Shown: one piece after another, positions 33,754-43,849 of the stretch
Position numbering within the stretch: the stretch's first letter is position 1
Layout of the letters: every line of letters starts with the position of its first letter
Assembly (NCBI GenBank): GCA_021234155.1
Contig: JAJEKV010000795.1
Coordinates: 1 to 64,000 of the forward strand
Source: Isoetes taiwanensis
Lineage: Eukaryota; Streptophyta; Lycopodiopsida; Isoetales; Isoetaceae
Length of the DNA: 64,000 nucleotides
Direction of reading: 5' to 3'
The notes under the pieces: generated by a model
Seen by the model: the letters and a program-made list of their open reading frames with translations, nothing else
Database searches by the model: none
Told to the model about the DNA's origin: nothing
Translations under genes and position numbers: made by a program

Positions 33754-33788
33754 TCTTTCTAAACTAACATAGCTGGCTTTACATATCT

Positions 33789-34160
33789 CTACAAAATGTC
33801 ACATAGGCCCACTTCATCAGCCCAATACCGAGTAAAGTCCCACCTGTACCACTCTGATATGACAGGATCCTCCCATTCCCTGCGAATGTCGAGTCTCCAA
33901 ATCAGAGTGTCCCGTCGATCCTTGATACTCCTAATCAAATCCTCGTATTTATTTGTTGGCATGAGCCTTACTAAGAGCATGAGGAGCTGCATATGTCCAG
34001 TGATGTGATGGTAGCATTCCCATGGCCCCTGATACAGACTGTCATATGGTTTGTCCAACTCTGTGTGAATGTTTTGAACAGCACAATTAAGTAGTATCTT
34101 GTACAGGGTCCAGCGTTGATGGTCGTCCAGGGGAAGTACATTTGAACTAGAAGCGGCCAT
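33789..34160 (-). CDS. Orphan small protein E (123 residues)
   Basis: A complete frame from ATG at 34160 to TAG at 33789. It is predicted helical and aromatic-rich (WTLYKILLNCAVQNIHTELD, ITGHMQLLMLLVRLM, REWEDPVISEWYRWDFTRYW), with no signal peptide and no convincing membrane segment. Class 1 GC palindromes sit on both sides, as in gene B and small gene F, so it probably belongs to the same system despite lying 9 kb from gene B. I do not recognise the family. Confidence 0.55.
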   Translation of the reverse strand: MAASSSNVLPLDDHQRWTLYKILLNCAVQNIHTELDKPYDSLYQGPWECYHHITGHMQLLMLLVRLMPTNKYEDLIRSIKDRRDTLIWRLDIRREWEDPVISEWYRWDFTRYWADEVGLCDIL

Positions 34161-34246
34161 GTGTAATGCACTAGAACGAGAGAAATTAACTAATTAGCAA
34201 ATGATATTCCTCTCCCCAGAAAACGATTCTAAATATACAAAATCCA

Positions 34247-34424
34247 AAACGCGCCAGGCGCGTTTGCTATATTGTTTTTTTCACAGATCTACTTCACACG
34301 CACCTGGCGCGATTTGTATAAAGCCGTATGAAATAGAAAGGCCAAACTAGAAACGCGCCTGGCGCGATTTGATTAACCTAGTGGGAAATTAGAAGCCAAA
34401 CTAGAAATGTGCCAAGCGCGATTT
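34247..34424. repeat. Four GC palindromes upstream of small gene E
   Basis: AAACGCGCC-A-GGCGCGTTT (perfect, 34247-34265), a CGCACC-T-GGCGCGATTT form near 34297-34315, AAACGCGCC-T-GGCGCGATTT at 34351-34370, and AAATGTGCC-A-AGCGCGATTT at 34405-34424. Spacing is about 50 bases. Confidence 0.9.
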
Positions 34425-34489
34425 CGCCCATTCTAACATATCATTCTATAGAAAAAAAAAAGCAGAAAAATAGAATACGAAGCCAGGGG

Positions 34490-34870
34490 AATAGATAGAG
34501 CAAATCTAAGAGCAGATAGAGCAGAATAAGAACTCATAGAGCAGATAGAGCAGATAGAATAAGAACAAATAGCGCAGATATATAATAATAATACTCCTTG
34601 TTTAGTTCATTATTTAGTTCATTGTTTTGGTTCATTATTTAGAGCAGATAGAGCAAGATCATAGAGCAAGATCATAGTTCATTATTTAGTTCATTGTTTT
34701 GGTTCATTATTTAGAGCAGATAGAGCAAGATCATAGAGCAAGATCATAGTGCAAGATCATACAAGCAATAGAACATGTTTATAAGCAATAGATAGAGCAA
34801 GATCATAGAGCAAGATCATAATATAAGCAATAAAACATGTTTATAAGCAATAGAGGGTGTTTATAAACAA
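34490..34870. repeat. Tandem AT-rich repeats
   Basis: Units GAGCAAGATCATA and TTCATTATTTAGTTCATTG alternate, and a block of about 80 bases is duplicated at 34610-34690 and 34680-34760. Confidence 0.8.
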
Positions 34871-36135
34871 TAGATCTATATATGAAGGTGCTAGGGCAGT
34901 ATAGGATTGATGCATCTAAAAGTCTAAGCCGAGAAGCACTCCCCCTTGATTAACCCTGAAGCTCATATAACAGATAAAGAACAGATAAAGCAGATAGAAC
35001 AGAACTTTCAAATACTAGAATAAAAACAAGAATAAGATAACAGACTTTAAGTAAAGAACATGAAATACTAACCTCTTTGTTTTCTGTACCCGAGATTTGA
35101 GCCTTTGCCTTTGAGCCGAAACAAAAAATCGAAAACAAAAGTTGATTTGAGCCGAGAAGAAGCCAATAGCAGATGATTTGAGCCAATAGAAGCCGAGAAG
35201 AAGCCGAGAAACCTTTGAGCTGAAAGCTTTGTAGAAACCAAAAACCCTGAAGCCGAGAAACCTTTGAGCAGAAAAACCAAAAGCAGAAGATTGTAGAAGC
35301 CGAAAAGCCACAGAGAAAAAGCAGAAGATTGTAGAAGCCGAAAAGCCACAGAGAAAAAGCCAGAAAAATCGAAAGCCAGAAGCCAGAAAACTCGAAAGCC
35401 AGAAGCCAAAAAACTAGAAAAGCTTTAGCCGAAATGCTTTAGCCGAAAAGCTTTACCTCGAAAGCGCCGAGAAGCTCGAAAACACACCAGTATAAAAAGC
35501 GCCCAGATTGTTCGAAAAGCACCAGATTGTAAGCGCGCCAGCAGATTGTAAGCGCACCGGCAGATTGTAAGCACACCAGTATGAAGTTCGAAATCGCACC
35601 AGCAGTTCGAAAGAGAGACAGAAAATTTGGAAAGGGAGTGTAAACTGAATGTAATAACTACTTTAAAAAATTCGTACCGCGCCATAATAACTGCCGCGAA
35701 AATTTATTACAAGGGGTTAAGGTTATAAGTTATAAGAAATTTTAAGGTAATATTTTAAGGTTATAAGTTAATAGTTAAGGTTTTAAGTTTAATAGTTTAT
35801 GAATTATAATTTAGAAGTTTTATGTTTTAGAAGTTTAAAGGTTATATTTATTTAAGGTTAGAAGTTTTAACCTTAGAACTTCTAACCTTAAAAGTTGTAA
35901 ACTTACTTCTTCTAACCTTAACTTTTAACCTATAATAACCTACCCTAAAACTTCTAACCTATAATAACCTATAATTAACTTCTAACCTAAAAACTGCTAA
36001 CCTATAATAACCTTAAAAGTTGTTTCTAAGGTTACAACATTTAAGGTTATTATAGGTTAATATATTATAGGTTAACTCATGCTAGGGAGATGTTATTTGG
36101 ATATGCTAACTTACTATATGTTTTTATGCATTTTA
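34871..36135. repeat. Low-complexity and inverted AT-rich repeats
   Basis: 35090-35600 is made of degenerate GCCGAAAAGC / AGAAAGCCAGAAG and AGATTGTAAGCGCACC units. 35700-36075 is built from GGTTATAAGTT / TAACCTATAATAACC units in both orientations. No gene. It ends at the TTTTAG splice acceptor of the transposase-like gene. Confidence 0.7.
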
Positions 36136-38479
36136 GGTCAATGGCATGCAAAATGCTAAATCCCCCAAGGCCCCCAATGATGCTGATCAAGGCAAGGAAA
36201 AATCCCCAACTAATGAAGATGACAAAGATGATGGCAAAGGAAAGGAAAAGACCAGAAATGAAAAGGATGATGCCAAAGGAAAGGAAATTGTACTTTATAC
36301 TGGGGTCGATTGGAAAAACAAAAAGGTCAAGATCCTGCATGCATGCAACAGAGAGGCAGTAGGAGAAGGGATTATTGTTCTAGCAGATCCTATCAATGCA
36401 GTGAATGATGAAAGATTAGGGGAGGACAGGTTAGGTGTGGCAATCTCAAAATTATATGACAATTGGAAGGAAAAGGGTTCAGGCAAACAAGAATGTCTTG
36501 CTTGTGTGAAGCAACTAGAGGTTCCAACTATTGTTGCATGGCCTAGGGACAGTATTCAACTGGAGGGGAACTACATGTTTCCTATAGATGTAGAACCATT
36601 GTCAATAATGTTCACACAAAGTGTAGCAGCAAGAGGCCACTTCCAACTTTCAAACATTATCCCACCAAAAGATGCAAGTCAGATTATGATTGTTCTCCTG
36701 AAGCCCTGATGAAGGTTAGAGGAAGTGAATGTTGTTGGGCCTCCTGTATTAGAATGTTCACAATAGAGGAGATGGTGGTAGCAAGAGCTACATATCAGGA
36801 ACATAAGTGTGATAGCAGGAGTAATTTCATGTACACCATATTTGGCTATGCAATTCAGGATGAAAGATCAAAGAAGAAAAGATTCCCATTGAATGGAAAG
36901 TGGATATGTTCAAAAGCATGGATGGCTATACATGGAATTCCAACCTCTTCTTGGCACAACTGGCAAAAGAGACATGAAAATAGTAGTAAAATTGCATTGC
37001 ATAGGAACACTGGCCTGGTAAGACCTACCTCAAGAACTATAGCTGCAAAGGAAATATTTGAAAGATATGTGGATTTCAATCCAGAAAACATGCCACATAA
37101 GAGTAAGAAGGATGAACAGGGTAGAGTTATTGTTGAAAAGAGATTGCCATCCCATTGTACCCAGAAGAGCATATTAGAGGAAATAAATGCATTGCTTCGG
37201 GAACTTGGAGTGGCCTCTATATCCCAGCCCAATTTTAGTAGGCTATGGAATAAGCATTTCAAGCATGTGACCATAGCAACTTCAAACAACTTTGCCAAGT
37301 GCAATTCATGTGCTAAGCTGAAGGAGACACTAGATAAGACTGTGCAACCAAGTCTAAGGGCAAAGATAAGGGAACATATGAAGGACCATATGACAGATCA
37401 ACTATCATGTAGATCAACTTATTGGATGTGGAGGACCTTATCTGCAATGGAACCTAATAACTATCTATGTATTATACATGATAAAATGGACCAATGAAGA
37501 CTTGTCTTCCACAATTCAAGTACATTCCTAAGTCATGTGGAAGATCATACCCTTTGCATATTTCAATGGATGGGGGCAATATTGCATGGGGGATCTCTCG
37601 GACCTACTATGGCCATTTCGGTTTAGAGTTGTGGAGTGATGGTCCAGATTTTCACATTGGGAGTATCATGAGGTGTTTAAGAAACTATGAGAAGGGTTAC
37701 AATGGTCACCTCCAGGATCCTACTGACTAGCCGTGCACTACATAGTGCATTGTTGGATGGAACCCCTAATAGTATTGAAAAGTTTAGCAAGGCAAGGTTT
37801 AGGAGGAATGGACTTAATGAACATGTTGGAGCTTCAACATCTCGTGCTAAACCTCGAGATCTGCCTGTAAAGCTCCTCTTGCAACTAGATAATTGTCTTT
37901 GGTCAAAATAAGAAGAGCGGTGGATGTTTTCTTTCCTATCCTACTTAACAATTTGTGGGTATTTTTGAAAGAGTCAATTTGGGGTTCCTAATGCCCGGAC
38001 ATACTCATGAGGATGTGGACGCATTGTTTGGAAAATATAGTCATGTATTGAGACAGCAGACAGTTACCAACTTTCCCAGGCTATTGGAAATATTTCATGG
38101 ATATACAAATCCATCTCCTATAGGATCTCTCATAGAAGAAGTGCCTGATTGGAAGAGTTTTGTGGATAGTTATGCTCTCGACATGGAAGGTCATTCTAGA
38201 CCTCTTCAATTCACTTTTTGGGTGAGAGAAGGGATTCCAATCATGCAATGGAAAATGAGACCTTCAGAGGATAAGTGGAGAGGTGGGACAGAAATTTGGC
38301 ACAGGGATGCAAATGGCAAGCCTATGATACCTCCTAGTCAACCAAAAGCTCTAAAACCAACTGAAGAAGTCAAGCAATTGGGATTGACTAAGGATGGCAT
38401 CAATGACTACATCAAGCATTGGCAAACTAATTCAGATGAGACTAATCGTGCATTGATAGATTATTGGAAGAAGGTGATC

Positions 38480-38490
38480 AACTTGTTGGT
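38480..38490 (+). repeat. Target-site duplication, left copy
   Basis: AACTTGTTGGT, repeated at 40156-40166 after the poly(A) of the inserted LINE. Confidence 0.9.
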
Positions 38491-40125
38491 CTGATTATGG
38501 CCTCTTTTTACTAGGTGACCTATATATGAATAATAAGCTCATCTCTTGGACCAATCTGAAAAACTTAGTTCATGGCACTTCTAGTGATAAAAAGATCTAT
38601 TTGCATATTAAGTCGATCCTTCCTCAGACTTGGTTAAATAATATTGTCCCCAAGGCAACCAATTGGAGCATTGCAGGTAAGTGTTTATATAAGGTCAGTC
38701 AAATCTATTCTGCTATTAGCAACTTTGACAATCCTTCCAAAGCTGGTCTCAAATGGTCTATCACTATGGAGGAGGCCAAATCTCTATTTCATGATGTTTG
38801 GAACTCTTATTGCTTCCCCAAGATCAACTTCTTTATTTGGTTGTTAGCTAATAAAAGCATTCCTAATTTACAACTTCTCTCCCTCAGGAATGACAACATC
38901 TCTGCCTTGTGCCAGCTTCATTGCAATCTGGAGGAAGATCTTGAACACATCTTTATCTGCCCTAAGCTTAATTCTTTTTGGTCTTGGTTTGATGATAATT
39001 TGGGTCAGTTTTTTCCTAACAGGATCTCTGGAAATTTGTTGTCTTATGTCCAAAATGGTTGCACTTTTGCTAATACTATCATGTTTATTGCTCTTTGGAA
39101 TATCTGGAAGGCAAGAAATAGAGTAGTTTATGGCAAAAAGAATTTCTCTATTTTTTGGATCAAATTGCATTTTCAACTTGATGTTGATCATCGCTTCAAA
39201 GACACAAAAAGGAAGCAATCTGATAAATATGACAGAAAATGGGATTTGGTTGGTCATTTCAGGGGGTCTTTTGATTTATTTGTAGCTAACTTCAATGTTA
39301 TCAATTCTAATTCTCCTTTTGGTGATGATGTTAGCCTACTTGAAGAAATGCAAGAAGAGCATGGGTGAAATGGATGACAATCTACTCAAAAGGGATGTTG
39401 ATCTTGACCTAAAACTGTTCTTCAACAAACTCTCTGAAAATGAAGAAAATTTGGACACGACTATTGCAAGAATGTTCTGCAGAGAGGTGGTGCAAGTCTA
39501 TACTATGTTTGATTTCCTCTCCATGTACCACAGATACATGACTGAGGAACAATTCTCAAGATTCAGAGAGCAGTACTATACTCACAGACTGTTGGCTGAT
39601 TTGTTTGGTTCCTTGCTTTGTTTGACTGTATCTGACCTCTCTTGCGTGGATAGCATTGCTGAGCAGATTACTGTTAGTTACACCTTTGGATCTGCTGACT
39701 CTTTCTATGCCTTCTTCAACTTTAAGCTTGACTCCCTCTCACTTCAGACCCAGTAGCCCCATCCTTGTATCTGGCTTCCTATCCAAGTCTGCTAAGACAT
39801 TAATTGCTCAATGGTATCTCCTAATCTAGCGAATTTTTGGTTCTTTGTTACTTTCAGGTTTTAACAATAATTACTGGTTGGGGTCGTGATTTCTACACAT
39901 TTTTGAAGACTATCTCATTTTTGGAAGACTATCTCTACTTATCAGTTATCCTTTGACCAATTCAGCTCATCTCAGGATCTGATTTCTGCTACATATTTTT
40001 CAGACTGCACATCACAACATTTTGATGGACGTTTATGTATAAAGATCTTTGTTATGCTTTAATCTGCTGATCAAAGCAGATCTATGTACTGTGTTTCTTG
40101 ATTAATGGAAAAATTTACTCTTACT

Positions 40126-40155
<30 letters not shown>
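38491..40155 (+). mobile_element. 5'-truncated LINE with poly(A) and 11-base target duplication
   Basis: A frame of 280 codons from 38526, continued in another frame to 39756, encodes the end of a plant LINE polyprotein: a tail after the reverse transcriptase, then a zf-RVT zinc-binding domain with FHDVWNSYCFPKINFFIWLL, CQLHCNLEEDLEHIFICPKL and LWNIWKARNRVVYG. A 3' untranslated part ends in an A-run (40127-40155). AACTTGTTGGT flanks both sides. Removing the insert and one duplication rejoins the host reading frame. The element is 1,665 bases, so it was truncated at the 5' end on insertion. Confidence 0.93.
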
Positions 40156-40158
<3 letters not shown>

Positions 40159-40166
40159 TGTTGGTA
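40156..40166 (+). repeat. Target-site duplication, right copy
   Basis: AACTTGTTGGT; its first two bases are shared with the poly(A) run, so the exact border could move by two bases. Confidence 0.9.
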
Positions 40167-40929
40167 GACACATCCTCAGAAGAGCTGAAAGAAGGGTGGT
40201 TCCCTAAAAGTAAGTGGAAAACATTAGCTGGTGCTGACGAAGATGATGGTACCATTAGTAGCATTGTGAAGGCATATGCTCCTCCTCAATCTGATAAACA
40301 CTATGTTAGTCCTAAGAAGGATAGGCCAAAATATCTAGGCATGGATTGTTATGAACCTTCTACTGACGTGGAGTGCCACCAATTTGTAGTAGTAAAACCA
40401 GCAGATCTAGAGACCTATCCAGTGTGGTTGGGATATACTATCTCGGATATTTGCAAAGAAGAAGGTGATGTTAACTTCAATAAGGTGCGCGTGGAATGGT
40501 GGTGTCCGATTACATCGGTTGAGTAATGTCACCGATAAAGAAAGATATTCAGATTGTTGGACAAAGAGGTGGAGGAGAAATCTTAGTGATCCTGATCTTT
40601 GGCTAGACATTGAAACCGTATTGTACTCGTGGACTCCAAAAACTATTCCAAGTAAAACAGCGAGAGTTACAATACCTCAGGATGTAAGGAATAAGGTTCT
40701 CATATCCTTGGGGATGCTGGTGGAAAAATAAAAAACAGTTACTATGTATCAATCACAGTTAATAAAAGTTGTGTACTACTTGAGTTTCATGATATATGAT
40801 TTTGTAATTTGAAGTTAAGGTGTGAATTTATATTAAGGTGTGTGATTATATGTTAACGTATAGTGACTTTAATCAAGTTACTAAAAAACTTGCAATATGA
40901 AATTTGTCCCAAAATCAAGACATAATCCC

Positions 40930-41190
40930 AATTTAATTGAATGATGGTTGCTACATTAGCAGCGTCTTGTTCGGCTGGAAGTCCGCCGTCGTGATCGGCG
41001 ACATGGTCGACAGTTGCTTCCTGTCCTTGATTCGCGAGAGCATCAGGTATAGTAGCCCGGTGTGTGAACGCCCTCCTCATGACCATGTTTGCGTTGCCTT
41101 CTCTCGTGGAGCTCTGGCTCTTGTGTCCCATCATGGCGTACGGTTCGGTTGGTTGGCTGTCAATTTGGAGAGCCGAACTCATATTCGAAG
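40930..41190 (-). pseudogene. Helitron helicase C-terminus, separated from the rest by a CACTA element
   Basis: On the minus strand one frame reads PYAMMGHKSQSSTREGNA, the place of helicase motif V (AYAMTIHKSQGxT). A second frame just after reads GLLYLMLSRIKDRKQLSTM, which corresponds to motif VI (GLIYVALSRVKSRxxL). These are the last conserved parts of Pif1/Helitron helicases and are missing from the main block at 43850-46023. One frameshift separates the two motifs. Confidence 0.7.
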
Positions 41191-41582
41191 AGATTAGTAA
41201 TTTGATAATACGTCACATGTAGAAATCACTGTAGCAATGAAAATGATCCTATGGAAATGATCTTATTTTTACTGTAGCATAGAGTTTTAGAACATTTTCA
41301 ACAACAAGTTAATAGTCATTATGAGATTAAATTTTTAATTGATATTTCGTGAATTTGATTCTTGATATCACATGTCCTCTAAAGCGACCCAACATTCATA
41401 TTTTAATCAAATATCAAGTGAGCATCCTACAATTTGAACTCAAGGGGAAATTTGATGCATGTGCACTTTTTTAATGTTGTAGCTGAACTTGGGTTGCAGA
41501 TTGCACTAGATGTGGCAACTAGGTTGTAATTTTTTGTCTCAGCTGTGCTTGCTTTATTTCTAATATTTGGTTTCACATTCAG

Positions 41583-43274
41583 ATGGGCGATAACTTAGAT
41601 GATCCGTTGCACCAAGCAATCGTGATATTGCGGGACCTATATGGTACTGGTGGCGATCCCGCACAAAGGTTTCGTGAATGGGCCCAAAATCCTCAAGAGA
41701 CTATTAATGAGGCCAGGGTCCTTAATACAACCTTTGATCGGCGGATGCGGGAGCGGGAGGCCACTACTGCTACTGCGTATCGATCACCCTTGCCTTCTGT
41801 ACCTCCACCTGCACCTGCACCTGCACCTACACCACCTACAGTGACACCTACAGCTCCAGCTCCACATGAGTCAGTTATAGGTATAAATTTCAACCTTGTT
41901 TCTTTTAGAAACATGCTATATACATATTTTGCTATATGTTTGCATGTATGCATGTGGGGGGGGAGGTAGGGTATACCACCTGTAGACTTTGAAGAAGTGC
42001 AGGTAACTATTTTTCACACTTCCATAATAATTTAAAATATAAACTAAGATGTTTGACTTGCAGGTGGGGATATTTAAGTATCCTGCAGGCTGTAGGATCT
42101 TAGAGGGCTCACCAGATGTACCTGCTTTGGTGATAAGCCCGATGGGCAAGCCAAAGTTTGGACCAGGAGATAGTGCCTTACGCAGGACTATAAAGAATAT
42201 AGCGCACGACCATTTTTATTGGAAAGCACCTCACAAGAAAATGAAAGAGCAAGATCCTGAGCACATTGAGCTGGTGAAATACTTTACTCATCATTTCTTA
42301 CAACAATCACTCTCTTTGTACTAAATTAAAAGTGTTTGTATCTCATACTTAAATGCAGGTGATACGTGAGGTCAAGAAAATACATGGGGATATCTCGGAG
42401 TCCTTTATACGGCACAAGTTATCTGAGATCCATAGGTGTGTTATTATTGTCTTCAATTTTATTAAACTTCAACCATCTTCATTAAAATTCTTATTGTATT
42501 AATGCTCTTATTTTTTCCAGAAGCCATCGCTCTAAGCTGAAGAAGGAGGTTAAGCATCATCTAGAAGAGGGAACTTCTAAGCGAAAACGTATCCATGACG
42601 AAGCATGGGAGTGGGCCCTTCGAGAGATCGCGGCAGATGATGCAGAACCAGACAGACATGCGCAGCAGAAGGAAGCCACATCGTAAGTTTACTTTATTTT
42701 AGCTTGCAATATTTTATTCTCTCTTTTAAGACTTTCTACATGTGCAGTGCGAGAATTGCAAAGCAACCAGTGGGTCATCGTTTTGGTAGTTCTGGCCAAT
42801 CAGGATTCGAGGCTAAGTTTGTAAGTATTTGAGTCTTTTGTAATGGCCCATAGTCTTATATGAGGCTTTCGCGTTTTGCATACTAACTGCTACTTTATTT
42901 TTAGTATGCGCAATACGGATTTGCGCCCACTCAGGACCAGTGTGATGTAAGAAAATATATGTCACACCCCGACTTTGAGTTGTACATGGCAGGACTGAAC
43001 ATATGGCCACTTCATGAAGCCGATAGAGAGGTCAGTAACTAACTTGTAGCCAATGAAGATACCACTGATCAACATAGTTTCTAATGCTACTTATTTTTTG
43101 TAGAGGATTGTACGGATGCTCCAAGAAGGCGAGGCCCAGAATTTGGCAGAGGAAGACTATGACATCGATGTCCCAGATGACAGACCATTTTTTCAGGGAG
43201 ATGGGGTAGAGGGGGACGATATGTCTCGACGCCATGATGACAGGGATGGAGACAGCGGCAGTTGTGCATATTGA
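41583..43274 (+). CDS. Spliced CACTA-element gene, apparently intact
   Basis: Eight exons can be drawn with GT-AG borders: 41583-41873, 41970-42002, 42064-42273, 42359-42435, 42521-42682, 42748-42820, 42905-43030 and 43104-43274, about 380 residues with no internal stop. Features: N-terminal helix (FREWAQNPQETINEARVL), a proline/threonine linker, a central basic helical region (SHRSKLKKEVKHHLEEGTSK, KRKRIHDEAWEWALREIA), an aromatic stretch (YAQYGFAPTQDQCD) and an acidic C-terminus. The gene ends 230 bases before the subterminal repeats of the element, so it is likely the element's own second (TnpA-like) protein that would bind those repeats. I do not recognise a named domain, and no DDE transposase was seen. 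Exon 1 uses a weak donor. Confidence 0.55.
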
Positions 43275-43499
43275 TATACTCTGCATACTTATATGTACTT
43301 TATATAAATTTTATGTATATCAATTTCATTTTATGTTTGTGCCAATTTGCAACCAATCAGGGATAATCAAAATTAGCTGCCCCAAGCTTTTTTTTTTTTT
43401 TTCCAAATACAGCAAAACTTATATATAATAATATTAATAAATTATAAAAAAACATTATGTAGAAAAAAATCAAATAAATAAATATTATTAAATATCAGT

Positions 43500-43815
43500 T
43501 TGTCACACGTGACAAAAGTAAAATTGGCAGGCGTGACAAAAGTAAAGGTTTTGTCACGTGTGACAAACTAAGATTTGTCATGCGTGACAAATATAATTAT
43601 TTATCACGCGTGACAAACTAACATTTGTTACGCGTGACAAATATATTTATTTATCACGCGTGACAAACTAACAGTCTGTCACGCGTGACAAATATATTTA
43701 TTTATCACGCGTGACAAGTGGTTTCATGTTTGTCACGAGTGAGAAAAGTTATTTGTCACGATACTAATAATATAATAATATAGTGTATTTTGCGTGACAA
43801 AAACCGTGACAAACA
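43500..43815. repeat. CACTA subterminal repeats
   Basis: About ten units of TTTGTCACGCGTGACAAA, a near-perfect palindrome, are separated by TATATTTATTTAT or CTAACA spacers. Arrays of short repeats just inside the ends are typical of CACTA elements, where the TnpA-type protein binds. Confidence 0.85.
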
Positions 43816-43818
43816 AGG

Positions 43819-43834
43819 GTTATCTCTACTAGTG
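43819..43834 (-). mobile_element. CACTA right terminal inverted repeat
   Basis: Read on the minus strand the end is CACTAGTAGAGATAAC, then CCTTG. The next bases outside are GAA. The matching left end was not found; it should lie between 41190 and 41583, where no CACTA start with the same TIR is visible, so the left end is lost or diverged. Confidence 0.75.
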
Positions 43835-43849
43835 GAAGATGGTCCTGCG

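Larger units (their letters stand above)
36136..40737 (+). pseudogene. DUF7869-like transposase gene, copy 2, interrupted by a LINE
   Basis: Opens after a TTTTAG acceptor at 36130-36135. N-terminal part (36146-36709): Lys/Asp-rich, then a domain like that of gene C (TIVAWPRDSIQL). A frame change near 36700 leads to SECCWASCIRMFTIEEM, a basic helical DNA-binding-like segment (36960-37400), then IIHDKMDQ, frameshift at 37494, MKTCLPQFKYIPKSCGR, LPVKLLLQLDNCLWSK and NLGFLMPGHTHEDVDALFGK. The frame runs to KKVINLLV at 38490, is cut by a LINE, and resumes as LLVDTSSEELKEGWFPKSKW (from 40160) to a final frameshift near 40505 and a stop at about 40731. The D(MDQ)..D(LDN)..HTHEDVD set matches copy 1. 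At least four lesions besides the LINE make it a pseudogene. Confidence 0.65.

Noticed and set aside
19000-34430. Endogenous giant-virus insertion
   Set aside because: DNA methyltransferases and phosphatases fit, but no viral hallmark gene (major capsid, DNA polymerase B, A32-type ATPase) is seen, the genes have canonical introns, and a transposase-like relic lies inside the block.
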